DNA of 64,000 nt, taken from positions 38,939,500 to 39,003,499 of the forward strand of contig OY987302.1 in assembly GCA_963920635.1 (NCBI GenBank), written 5' to 3'. The stretch's first letter is position 1. Every line of letters begins with the position of its first letter. Source of the stretch: Pseudeuparius sepicola (lineage: Eukaryota > Arthropoda > Insecta > Coleoptera > Anthribidae). Below the pieces are notes generated by a model, which was not told the origin of the DNA, made no database searches, and saw only the letters and a list, made by a program, of their open reading frames with translations. Below, piece after piece: positions 23,521 through 34,128 of this stretch. The position numbers were made by a program, and so were the translations under genes.

Positions 23521-23881
23521 ACTCACTCGCATATAGCGGGTGGCCCATTTAAAACAGTCCACCTGAAATATTTTCAATGGAAATGGTTTTTCCGGAAAAC
23601 CCCGAGACAGGTCGATTTTGCTTTCATGGGGGACATCTTTTGACCGTAAATTCATGGCTGTATGGGCATCCCCTTAAACGGGGTGGCAACCCCTTCAAGA
23701 ATCTTAAATGGCCCGGGGGGTCAAGCGGCACATCATTGGATAGGTAAACAGAATGAATATTTAGTGTCCCCATTATAATTTTAAAAGAAATGGCTTGTAG
23801 CATATGGGACAAAATGCTTTGGTAATTGGCAACACCAAACTAGTTTCCAATATCTAATGGAAATTGTGTATGGGTCTTTCG

Positions 23882-23952
23882 GAGGTGTGCAGACCACGAC
23901 AGGTACCTGTTTCGGGCTTGTTGGCCCTCATCAGGCAGACGTAGCGCACCTC
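23882..23952 (-). ncRNA. type I hammerhead self-cleaving ribozyme, copy 1
   Basis: On the minus strand the full core is present: CUGAUGA, stem II GGGC/GCCC closed by CAACAA, GAAA, stem III CAGGUACCUG, then UC at the predicted cleavage point (between 23898 and 23897). Stem I is formed by four pairs next to the core, an internal loop on both sides, and GAGGTG/CACCTC at the outside. Stem III is short and its ten bases are a perfect palindrome, which favours a dimeric fold as in known animal hammerheads. Identical in copies 2 and 3. Confidence 0.85.
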
Positions 23953-24410
23953 AGCCGAAAAGACCCAAACACGTTGGCTTAGTGGAAAAGGAACTAGTAT
24001 AATGCGGTGAGCATTTACCATCCAACGCCATCTAGCTGGTACTGCCAAAACCAAAGCAATGTGAGTGTGTATATATCGACCGGTCGATCGACATATAAAA
24101 AGAACTCGGCAAAGCGGCGCGGTGCGGTGGAAAAAAACCAGAAGAAGCATACATACGGGGGCCAAGAAACTCGTTTGATTCATCACCGAGTATCTTCTAA
24201 TATATAGAAATCAACAAGGATCGAATCGTGAGTTTCAATCCTCGTGTGCTTACGTCTATAGCCAAACGATGATTAAACAGAATGAATATTTAGTGTCCCC
24301 ATTATAATTTTAAAAGAAGTGGCTTGTGGCATATGGGACAAAATGCTTTGGTAATTGGCAACACCAAACTAGTTTCCAATATCTAATGGAAATTGTGTAT
24401 GGGTCTTTCG

Positions 24411-24481
24411 GAGGTGTGCAGACCACGACAGGTACCTGTTTCGGGCTTGTTGGCCCTCATCAGGCAGACGTAGCGCACCTC
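24411..24481 (-). ncRNA. type I hammerhead self-cleaving ribozyme, copy 2
   Basis: Same core, stems and loops as copy 1, exactly 529 bp further on and in the same orientation. Predicted cleavage lies between 24427 and 24426. Cleavage of a minus-strand transcript at copies 1 and 2 would release a 529-nt RNA, which could be circularised. Confidence 0.85.
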
Positions 24482-24791
24482 AGCCGAAAAGACCCAAACA
24501 CGTTGGCTTAGTGGAAAAGGAACTAGTATAATGCGGTGAGCATTTACCATCCAACGCCATCTAGCTGGTACTGCCAAAACCAAAGTATGTATGCTTCTTC
24601 TGGTTTTTTTTTTCCACCGCGCCGCGCCGCTTTGCCGAGTTCTTTTTATATGTCGATCGACCGGTCGATATATACACACTCACATTGCTTTGGTTTTGGC
24701 AGTACCAGCTAGATGGCGTTGGATGGTAAATGCTCACCGCATTATACTAGTTCCTTTTCCACTAAGCCAACGTGTTTGGGTCTTTTCGGCT

Positions 24792-24862
24792 GAGGTGCGC
24801 TACGTCTGCCTGATGAGGGCCAACAAGCCCGAAACAGGTACCTGTCGTGGTCTGCACACCTC
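24792..24862 (+). ncRNA. type I hammerhead self-cleaving ribozyme, copy 3 (inverted)
   Basis: Plus-strand copy. Outer stem I 24792-24797 pairs with 24857-24862 and inner stem I 24806-24809 pairs with 24847-24850. CUGAUGA is at 24810-24816, stem II 24817-24820/24827-24830, GAAA 24831-24834, stem III 24835-24844, and cleavage follows C24846. Being inverted relative to copies 1 and 2, it cannot release the same unit from a single transcript. Confidence 0.85.
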
Positions 24863-25559
24863 CGAAAGACCCATACACAATTTCCATTAGATATTGGAAA
24901 CTAGTTTGGTGTTGCCAATGACCAAAGCATTTTGTCCCATATGCCACAAGCCATTGGATAGGTATTTACATTGCTCTTTACAAACATGCTGAAATTTTAT
25001 TTTTTTGAGTTAACATTAATGTAAAAAAAGCAATGAATATGTCGGTGCAATAAATCGAAAAAACACTTCAAAACAGAACTAAACTGCAAAAAATAAGGCT
25101 TATCAGAGAAGTCGGGGCAAGCTGACGGGTTTTATTAGAATTTTAAAGGTAGTCGCAACAAAACAGCTGATAATAACAAATAAACAGATTTCACTTCTTA
25201 GACAATTCTGGTTAGTAAAATATCGGAAGACGACTACCTTTAAAATTCTAATAAAACCCGTCACCTTGCCACGACTTCTCTGATAAGCCTTAGTTTTTGC
25301 AGTTCAATTCTGTTTTGAAGTGTTTTTTCGATTTATTGCACCGATACATTCATTGCTTTTTTTGCATTAATGTTAACTCAAAAAAAATAAAATTTCAGCA
25401 TGTTTGTGTAAAGAGCAATGAAATACCTATCCAATGATGTGCCACTTGACCCCCCGTGCCATTTAAGATTCTTGAGGGATGACCATTTCCATTGAAAATA
25501 TTTCAGGTGGACTGTTTTAAATGGGCCACCCCGTATACTCTCATATATACATATATATT

Positions 25560-25765
25560 CTCAAATATGCATTTAAATGATTTGTCGCCAGTTGAGTTTT
25601 ATTTTTGGGGAATGGTTAAGAGTAAAGTGTACAACAGTCGACCAAATAATTTGGATGAACTCAAGGGAGAGAATTATACGAGCGTGCAATGAAATTACTA
25701 GAAAGAGGGTAGAGAATAAATGTTTGAGGATCGATGGAGGTCTTGTGGAAAAATCAGCAATTTAG
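25560..25765 (+). pseudogene. IS630-Tc1-mariner transposase C-terminal fragment
   Basis: A short frame reads DLSPVEFYFWGMVKSKVYNS, matching the DL(N/T)P.DFF.WG..K..VY end of the DDE domain of insect Tc1/mariner relatives. It then continues, after a frameshift, with RIIRACNEITRKRVENKC and RIDGGLVEK. Catalytic residues upstream are absent. It lies right next to the end of the foldback element. Confidence 0.65.
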
Positions 25766-28177
25766 AAACCAAAGTTTTTCTATTAAAATTGTTTTATTTA
25801 TCATGTTAGTGTAATTTTGAAAATAATATTACTTTCTTGTTTCTTAATGTTTTTTCAATAATTCCAGAGTAGATACTCTTGACCCGTATAAAGTTCCAAA
25901 ATATTCAGTATTTTGGAATGGCCCAGAGAAAAATACCCTGTACATTTTTGTATTGGATCCGTGCTCATCAACACTTTGAGTGGTCCTGTTGACCATTCAA
26001 CTGTTCTGAACGGATTCCATGGCACAGTTGCCAGATGCCTTTAAAATTCCTATTTTGCTTAACTTTGGCCCTCTGCAGAATGGAACTCCTTGTATATTTT
26101 TTTGTCCAAATTAGGAATGTGGCGGTTTTGGGGTATAAGATTTTAAATTAAAAAATCGCTAAATGATTGTCGACATTTTTAGTAGAAAAAATTACAAGTA
26201 GACCTTGAAAATTGGGATTAAAATTAAACTCTGAAAATTTTCACCAACTTAGAGTTTTTTGCGACCCATTTAAAATGGAATATATACTACTATTCCTTTA
26301 TTATTTTTTTATTTTTAGAGAAGTTGATAAGAATTTAATCAGTCCTGTGGTAAACGAATTATTTGTCATTAATGCCCTGTAAATCATTAGAGATACAACA
26401 AATTTGGTAAGGAAGAGTTGATCACAATTTGATTCCATAAAACTTTTATTAAGGTATTTTTTTTGTAAAAAAGACCACTCTCTAGCATGCGGATTTTTTT
26501 TTTCATATAATGCAATGTACCTAACTCGTGAAGTATTAGAAATGGAAACATTTTTATGGAGAAAAGTTGTTCCGAATTTGGGTGGCATTAATTATATTAT
26601 TTAATCATAAATCACCTCATTGTCTGTATAGAATTAGATGGCAATGAATTAATTAAATAAGTTTATATCTTCAGTAACATCAATCCCTGAATCTTTTTCA
26701 ATAACATTAAACCGTGTCCGTGTATCCCCAGCTGCTGAATAGCTTTCCACTAATTGCTACTTGTACTATTTCCTCGTTGATATGCTTTTTTTTCGAGCTT
26801 TACGGAAGCGGTGACAAAGTTTCTTAATTGTTTGAAGTACAGCCATCTGCTCTGCTGAATACATCCGACTCTACAGCAGTTAATACAGATTTTTTTAAAA
26901 TTTAGAGCGCCGTTACAGGATTTGCGAGGAGGGACTGTAGGGGAGGGGGGCGTAGATAAACTTTATCTTTGGGTGAGGGTCACAAATATAAAAAAGAAAT
27001 TGAATTTTTGTGGTAAAAAATTGCTCTGCAGACAATTTTATTTCAAATATTGAAGGTCAAACAGTTTAAATTAATGAAAAAAAAAATCGAAGCAAAAAAT
27101 ATTACTGTCAACTGGTGGTCATTTTTTCTTTGGTAACTATGATGGGCCCATAATCCTTTGTAGCCAAGAAGTTCCTATTTTTTCTTTTAAAGAACCAGTG
27201 TCTCCAGTAGAAATGTGTATTTGGTGCAAGCCTATAAAAATCATTGTTTTTTTTTTTAAAGCCGGTATACAAAAGAGGCAGAGATGTGTCTTTATTAAAA
27301 TGCGGCGTGCACGAAATTTTTAGAAATATGAAGGACAAGTGTAAATGAGGCATAGAAAATTACACATTTTTACATGAAGATTTTCCACTTTATATTCAAT
27401 CAATGAATTAATGTATATTCTTAATTTACGACATTTTCAATAGGAACACTTAGAAATTTTCATTTTGTCCAAAAATCAAAGGGGGGCGTTTGCTCCGTTG
27501 CCCCTATGTAACGACGCCCACACCTAAGCATTGTTACGAAGTCGCAATTAGGTTCTCAAGATTTTGAAATAATTTTCCTCTTGTAAAAATCACACACATC
27601 AAGTACAGCGTGTCCCAAGGAACAATCCCATCCCCTCCTTAACTCTTTAATTTTTTTAGATAGAAACAACTTTTGAAGCAAAATTTTTTTGTTACCTATT
27701 CTAAGATTATGCAGGGTCATTTTTAAAAGTGTAGCAAACCAAATATACATTTTTTTATGGGGAACCCCTTATATGTAAGTATATTTCCAGTTTTTTTAAA
27801 TCTACTCGTCGTTATGTTTAAGAAGGTATAAAACTTTATACCAGTATATTTTATCGTTTTTGGAATATTTAAATTTTCAAATTTTATACCTGCTAAAAAA
27901 ATTATTTAACTTCCATTTGTGGATCTCGTGATAAAGCTAGATGATCAATGTATAACAAACAATGTTTGACGTAACCAAGGGAATTTGATATTAAAATTGT
28001 ATAATGATACTAGAAAATGTTGTTAACAATAAAAATCGTGAAATGATGATTTACAATAGGGAAATGAATTATATACAAGTCGTTGAATGAAACTTGACAA
28101 TGGTTTAAGTTACGTTAAAGTTAAATTGACTGGCACTGACTCTACTGAGTAGGATTTAAAGTTCCAAAAAGCTCAAC
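25766..28177. other. AT-rich spacer with repeat fragments
   Basis: Contains the second copy of the 12470 repeat (about 25950-26125). A G-rich stretch at about 26925-26960 (GGGGAGGGGGGCGTAGA) faces a C-rich one near 27485-27525, perhaps the two ends of a decayed hAT element (GCGCCGTTACAGG and GGCGTCGTTACATAGG, weakly alike). An isolated repeat end sits at 27604. No convincing gene. Confidence 0.4.
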
Positions 28178-28971
28178 GCGTCGCGTTGTTACGGCCAGCT
28201 AATAGCAACAAACGCACTCCGCGCAGCCCCACTTCCCCGCGGACGCAGTCTTTCGGTGCGACTAGTGTATGCTAATTATGTTTGCTCCAACCGTTTTTAC
28301 TGATACTGCGTATCTCGGAAACGAAACATTTGCGGTTAAATTGAATATGAGGAAAAATGTAAAAATAGTATCCTTAAAATGTTCACAATCATTTTGAACA
28401 AACTCAAGGTCCATGTTTCCATATTTTGCCCTGGACCGGTAATATAAGTCTTAGCTTTTTTGTCTGGATGATTATAAAATGACCGTTAACGTTATAGGGG
28501 GTGCTATTTTCAAAAATTAATTTCTCATACTCTCTTTAACCGCAAACGTATGAATGCCCTGTAATGTAAAAACAGCTGTAAGACACGTTAGCATGTACAG
28601 GGTGTTCCCGTATATTTTGACCCAGCCCTAGAGCCTTTATTTTTCGAGTTACAAAAAAATTACTTAAATGAAAGTTGTAGGGTACCAAGGTGTAAAAATA
28701 ATGGATTGACAGGAATGGTCTTGCCTAAGTTGAAATGTTTTTCCATGGCAACCTTGATTAAATATAAAGATCGTATTTATCTGCAATTTGGAATATCATG
28801 CGAATGCTTAGCGCAAACATATAACATATTTATATTGTTGGAATCGGAAAAATGCGGGCAATTCAAAAATCCACAAATATACAGGGCGTTCCATTAAAAA
28901 AAGTAAGTTTATATTTTTTCATAAATTTGCGACGCTCATTTGTTTTATCTAGTAACAGATCATAGCGGTTC
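28178..28971. repeat. 794-bp duplicated segment, copy 1
   Basis: Aligns without a gap to 35923-36716 (constant offset 7745) and appears identical by eye. The left part is GC-rich (GCGTCGCGTTGTTACGGCC ... CCCCGCGGACGCAGTC); the right part is a truncated MITE family A copy starting at 28596. It is flanked by GTTCCAAAAAGCTCAA at 28161-28176 and again at 28968-28983, a direct repeat of 12 to 16 bp (four bases may be shared with the element). This suggests copy 1 is the inserted daughter. No protein is encoded; the identical 63-codon frames come from the MITE. Confidence 0.88.
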
Positions 28972-28983
28972 CAAAAAGCTCAA

Positions 28984-31142
28984 ATTAATATAACCAAAGT
29001 TCTGCACCTTTCTGAGGTTAAACACCTTACTTGAAAGTTTGCTCCTTACGAACTTCCGAGATTGTCCTCCGCTGAAGTCTACGAGGCTGACCCAAACCAG
29101 GTTCTACAGGCCGAAAGCTGCGTTACGAGCCTTGGATGTTTGCTAGCTTGATCTCAGGGTTTTGACCTTAGTTCAGCAGACCCTGTCTCCCTTGCTGGTT
29201 TGTGGACAGTCAGCGGGGTTGTCGACGTGTTGTTCGATGAGGCGTTGGTCCTCGTGCAGTTTGAGCGTGTTGGGAAAATTCAGAACGTATTAGACAGCGC
29301 CAATATATTCAGGCAGTCAGTGATTTAAAAGGTTTGTGCACAAAGAAATGTCCAAAAATATATTACTGAATAAGTATAAAAAATCGACTTAAGTTTTAAG
29401 GTAGTACACTAATTAATAAACCCCGAATGTATCTTCCAGAATATACCCTGTATAATAACACTTAATTGACTGGATGGCGACTTAAAATCAACGACAAAAA
29501 AATTACTTAATTTAAAGAAAGATATCCCGAGCTTAGAACCCAAACAAAAACCGACAATAAGAGGTCATGAAATTATGAATTTATGATTTAGGAATTAAGT
29601 TTACAAAACAACAAAACGTTTAGCTATCTATCAGCTCAAACGCTGCTCTTTCCGATGTAAATTAAGAAAATGACGGTGATAATTTGGAGGTAAACGATAA
29701 TTAAGACAACGATGAAATTACTAGAAAAGATAAAAGAAGAGGTCTCCGTCAGGCTTGGTAATATTGAGTGCAACTTTATCGATACGATGGATAGACAAGG
29801 ATATGATAAATCTTACTTTTGAGCAAAACAGGACTGGAAGGCAGCCACGGTTATTCTTCCTTTTATATTTGCAATTAAGCTGGGAGAAATCTCCGAAAAG
29901 AATAAACGTGCCTGGGGCAAGCCACAGGTGAGTTTCAACAAAGAAGGAAAATTAACCAAAATTATAAAAATAATTTTAAATGAAACTCACCTACTTGTAC
30001 TTGTGTCCACCTTTCCTGTGCCCTGCTCAAAAATCAACAGGTTTTCCAAAAAAACCACGGCGTCACGTTGCCCTTGAACGCCAAGATGGCCACCTTGTTC
30101 CAAAATTTTCCAAAAACTCCAGGCGCGCCAATTCAGATTTCACATGAAAACAGAAAAATACGGTTTTATTCCGTTGCACCAAACTATAAATCACAATATA
30201 TGCACTCAATATCTCCGAATGGAGATAACCGGAAGACGATAAAAGTAGATAATTAAATCGAGACACACAACCTTCCTGCTATCACCAATACCTGCCGGGA
30301 CACTTCTCGCTAAAGATTGCAATCTGAAAAAAGGGGCGAGACGGCTCTCGCACGTAGTTTTGAAGCTCCGGCATTATAAAAAATACAACGTAGCACAGCC
30401 AATCACGACGTCGCATTTGTCGAGGTCATCTGGCCATCTGATCATAGAGCAAACCAAAAACTTCGTATGTTAAAATAAAATTTCACGATGGCTTCCCACA
30501 TAGGGCGTGGGACCAGACTCGCAGAAAATATTTGCTCTGAACTGAACAAGTGACATCAACAAATACGTAGCGAATTACTTGCTAATCACAATCACCTTAG
30601 TGCTAAATGTGGGAACGTTACTTCTCATTAGAGGAGTGAGGTAAATGGTGATCTCAGGTTAGTAGTAAAAAAAATATTCTACCTATAATGTTGTTTCAAA
30701 ATCACATTAATAGTAGACGATAAAAAAATATTCTACCTATTGTTGTTTCAAAACTTATTAAAAGTAACATCAATTTTCTTTCAAACTCTTTCGCCCGTTG
30801 ACGTTGTAAATTACATCAGTAATAGTATCGAACACATCCCACGCACGCACCCACGCATGCACCCCCAAACGTGTGCACAATATGACGTAGTTGGTAACAT
30901 TTAATTTGATAATTAATTGTATTAAATTGCTGCCTTTTTCTTTTACGTCAATAAAATAATACAAAATTCTAGCAATATTGACGAAAATTCCTTTGATTTG
31001 ACATTACAAGGTCTTCTAAAAAATAAATACGTCGGACGATCGCATTTTTTAATAATTTGATATGCCAAGCCATATTTTTCCCTATAATATTGCTACGCGC
31101 TACGCCCCTGAAATATTTTAAAAATATCCATATCCCTGTATG
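28984..31142. other. spacer with unexplained moderately GC-rich stretch
   Basis: About 29030-29280 is less AT-rich than its surroundings (CCTCCGCTGAAGTCTACGAG, GTGTTGTTCGATGAGGCG) but gives no recognisable frame. A small hairpin (GGTGAGTTTCAAC with GAAACTCACC) lies at about 29928-29992. Nothing else recognised. Confidence 0.4.
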
Positions 31143-31490
31143 TTACTTGTCAGTGGCGTAGCAAGACTTTGTCGGGCCCGTAAGCAAATAATCCCATGGG
31201 CCCCCCACAAACGGCAAACCCCAAACAAAATTCTAATGAGAAAAAAAAAGGCAACTCAAATTTTGGAAAAATCAGTTTATTAAAAAAACACGAATATAAG
31301 TAATCAGTAATCCATTCCATAAACAACAGCACAGCTTATTTGAAAGTAACTAATTTTACTTACAGGAACAAAAGACTAAAAGCTTCAGTCAACGTAAGGA
31401 ACAGCTTGTTTAAAAAAAATAGTCGTATTTGGGTGACTACTTATTTGTCTTATTTTATATGGTTGACTGGCGTATTAATACATATGTCAG

Positions 31491-31682
31491 TCAACGCATA
31501 TATATTTTGGCTAAAATCAATAGATCATGCAAAAGAGTTTGTGACATTGTAGTTCGGAGGTAAGTTTTTGTCACTTGAAGCTTACTAAATGATCCCTCGG
31601 CTGTAGCCACTGAAATTGGTAATGTTAAGAAAAAAAGATAACATATCAGAACTGCATATTTCTCTAGTAACACTTTTTCCAC
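31491..31682 (-). pseudogene. hAT transposase C-terminal dimerisation region
   Basis: The frame reads LTLPISVATAEGSFSKLQVT and KTYLRTTMSQTLLHDLLILA, the hATC signature (usually LP.S.A.AERSFS.L...K..LR..M...RL..L..L). The arginine of the AERSFS motif is replaced by Gly. It is the last part of the transposase in the surrounding hAT element. Confidence 0.82.
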
Positions 31683-32602
31683 AAATGCATTATAGTCCTC
31701 TATACGGCAGAATGCGTGCGACGTAAGGGGGAAGAACTCGTAAATATTATAGAATTAGTCACAGTTCACGGGCGTAGCTCAATTTTATGTAACTCACTGA
31801 CTTAATTTTCATATAATATTGTTATTTAATTTATAGCTAATATTATTCTTAACGGTGATGCCTTAGACTATGGAGGAAGGCAAACCCTTATAACATTGGC
31901 AATTATTTCTTGTGCTTGAGAATGCAACGTTCTTCCGTGTTTACTCATTTTGCACACGTTAACTCCGGAACATATGAAACGCCACTGAGCTCTCTGAGCC
32001 CGCGGCCAAACTTGCCAGCGGATTAAAAAGTGAGCGATGTTTGGTAGCCCAAATACGTAGTTAACTTTACGTACCTACTATAGAAACAGTCACAAAACGC
32101 GTTGGCTAACTGGTTTTGTCGCGCGGCTCCCTGGCAGAAGTGCTTTGTAGATGCGACGATGTTGAAAAAAATATAATAGGTGTTTTAACACACCGCGTTA
32201 AAAATAAATTATAAACAAAAATGAGTAAGTGATCACGTGATGCGAGCTTTATTTTTTCGATATAACAGAGTTCAGAAATTCGGCTTCAATAAGCTAAAAC
32301 TTATATTTGCCAATAAATAACGACTACTCGTATAGGAAAACTCGCAACGCTGCCCGAATTCTTTCATGCGTTGAACTATAACTAGTATATTTTCATTATT
32401 ATCATTCTTCACAATTGAGATCATGTCTACAAACTGCATAGTAAATTATTCCGATAGCAATTTTGGATACTTGCTGGATAGTTCTCGTGAACGTTCTATT
32501 TATTGCCTCGTTTTCAGTCATGTTCAGAAAAGCCTTGGAAATTAGAAAACCAAAAAGTTCTGCTATATAAAATCAAAGGTTTTAAATCTGTTGAGCAGCT
32601 GC

Positions 32603-32797
32603 TCATTTACAACATCCAATGTGTAAAAAAATTACAGAGACCCTAAAACTATCTTCGCGTGTTTCAAAACTATGATCCACCGCCAACTCGTCAAAATGCT
32701 TTTTGATTCGAACCTGACGCTTATTCTGGAATTCAGTGGTGACATTCCATTTCTTTGCTAAAATTTCAGCTTCGTGTTTAATTTCATTATGCGACAT
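32603..32797 (-). pseudogene. hAT transposase central fragment
   Basis: The frame HEAEILAKKWNVTTEFQNKR and VRIKKHFDELAVDHSFE resembles the middle part of ZNF862/ZMYM-like hAT transposases (A..LA.KW.I...F..KR.R..KK.FDEL). Same strand and element as the C-terminal remnant. The intervening catalytic region is not readable. Confidence 0.65.
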
Positions 32798-33439
32798 TTC
32801 TCAAGTTTGTTTTTGCTTTTGAAAGAGCAGCTACTGCTTCCCTTAAATTAAAGTTTGGCGTCTGCAATAACTTTGACGGCATGGGCCTCTCACGGGCCTT
32901 GGGCCCGTAAGCGTTGCTTACTCCCGCTATATGATAGCTACGCCACTGTTACTTGTATACTGTATGTTACTTGTATAGTATGTTTCCACCTTGTTTCTTT
33001 TTCTGAGTCATAGAATATTATATCCTTATTTATACAGAGACTTATATTTTTATACAGGGTTAACTATCACTTAGTACAAAAATTTTTATGGCAGATAAAG
33101 AAAAATTAGACTTGCTAAAATAAATTTTCAAAAATTTTCTAACATTTGTCTTAAGCCTAAAAAATTTTTTTTTCAAATTGTATTAAACCCCTCAAAAAAC
33201 GCCGCCTATGGACGCCCGCGCGACATGTCTAAAAATTTCGCATATGTCAATAGCGCGGCGTTGCCACGTCTATCAATTTATCCGAGGATTCACCACAAAA
33301 TTTCGATTTCCTTTTAAAAACGATTACTTTCTAAGGAACATGTAGAATGCCTATGAAACACCTACCTTACTGACATTTCCAGGATTCTTTGCACCATTTT
33401 CTGTTTTCTTGCTTTTTTACATTAAAAGTCACACAACAC

Positions 33440-33745
33440 AACATTCACATTTTTTAAATCTGTTGGGGATCTCTTGGTTTCCCTCTGCTATTCCTTTTGT
33501 TTGAAGCGAGGTACTCAGCCTGACGACCACGACGAGGTAGATCCCCTCCGCCAGGAAAACCCCGAAGGGTAACCGAAAAATCACAACTGCACTAGCACAC
33601 ATTGCACAAATGCACATGCAAAGCACTACAGTAGCTGTTCAAAGAGGCCGCCGTTAACTTCGATGCACAAATTCACTCGGTTAACTAAAGAAGTCCGGAT
33701 ACGTGCAAAAAGTCCATGATTATTCCGGATTTGAACGTTTTTTAT
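33440..33745 (-). pseudogene. IS630-Tc1-mariner-type transposase tail
   Basis: The C-terminal frame reads RNNHGLFARIRTSLVNRVNL then CIEVNGGLFEQLL and a stop. The same tail in diverged form follows the DDE region at 58410-58830 (NPGLFARICGSLTNRI). A shared 3' region, including GATCTCTTGGTTTCCCTC, also matches 58245-58265. The part upstream of the tail has been replaced by a palindromic element. Confidence 0.65.
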
Positions 33746-34128
33746 TTCTTGTTGGTTTTTGGCTTGTTGGGTAGGGCGGGGAATCGTTGAACAATAATTT
33801 TTTAGAGTGAAGAGTGAGGTTAGCCCACCGAACATTCGGTTACCCACATATTAAACACGCAGGTTAGGTGCGGTCACAAAACGTGATTTGGTCGATTTGA
33901 TTCACAATCCGTTCCATCTGAAATTTTCTTTGGGATCGCACATGAACGGTGCAAAACTAGCGCATGCGTTCTTTAAGGGTTATCATCTTGTTCATGTACA
34001 GTTCTGTGACGGTACGTAAATTCGAGTTGGAACAAATGATCCCAAAGAAAATTTCAGATGGAACGGAAAAATTGTTCAACGATTCCCCGCCCTACCCAAC
34101 AAGCCAAAAACCAACAAGAAATAAAAAA
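33742..34128. repeat. palindrome inside the 2-kb transposon
   Basis: TTTATTTCTTGTTGGTTTTT ... GCGGGGAATCGTTGAACAA on the left is mirrored by TTGTTCAACGATTCCCCGC ... AAAAACCAACAAGAAATAAA on the right. Internally, TCCATCTGAAATTTTCTTTG is mirrored by CAAAGAAAATTTCAGATGGA. It is non-coding. Confidence 0.75.

Larger units (their letters stand above)
23747..24951. mobile_element. hammerhead-ribozyme repeat array (retrozyme-like insertion)
   Basis: A 1.2-kb insertion made of three copies of one repeat. Copy 1 (23747-24275) and copy 2 (24276-24585) run head to tail with a period of 529 bp. Copy 3 (24586-24951) is inverted and begins with sequence matching the part of copy 1 near 24110-24155. Each copy holds one identical type I hammerhead motif (listed separately). 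The 13-bp sequence CATTGGATAGGTA occurs on both sides (23734-23746 and 24952-24964). No protein is encoded; long frames crossing it (same sequence on both strands) are palindrome artefacts. Small animal retrozymes and Penelope-type elements are the known settings for such motifs. No Penelope RT or GIY-YIG domain is visible in the window. Confidence 0.85.
23536..25537. mobile_element. large foldback element carrying an inserted ribozyme array
   Basis: The left arm from GCGGGTGGCCCATTTAAAAC through CACCTGAAATATTTTCAATG is mirrored at 25490-25537. The inner parts are also palindromic: CGACTACCTTTAAAATTCTA pairs with the block around 25135-25155. Removing the insert at 23747-24951 leaves an element of about 0.8 kb with long arms. 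Termini resemble the TACAGGGTG group (here mutated). It is non-coding. Confidence 0.82.
31143..32956 (-). mobile_element. hAT DNA transposon, intact ends, dead transposase
   Basis: The element proper is 31151-32948 (1798 bp). Its ends are CAGTGGCGTAGC and its reverse complement, and subterminal GGGCCCGTAAGCAA blocks are also inverted. The 8-bp sequence TTACTTGT flanks both sides (31143-31150 and 32949-32956), the length expected for hAT. Two minus-strand coding remnants inside belong to a hAT transposase. The gap between them lacks a continuous frame, so this is an internally decayed copy. Confidence 0.9.

Noticed and set aside
23854..24947. Long open frames on both strands giving the same protein three or four times
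   Set aside because: They are produced by the inverted and direct ribozyme repeats; the sequence conserved is the hammerhead RNA, and there is no recognisable domain.
26301..26588. Possible hAT fragment on the minus strand
   Set aside because: Composition is suggestive only; no signature motif could be matched.
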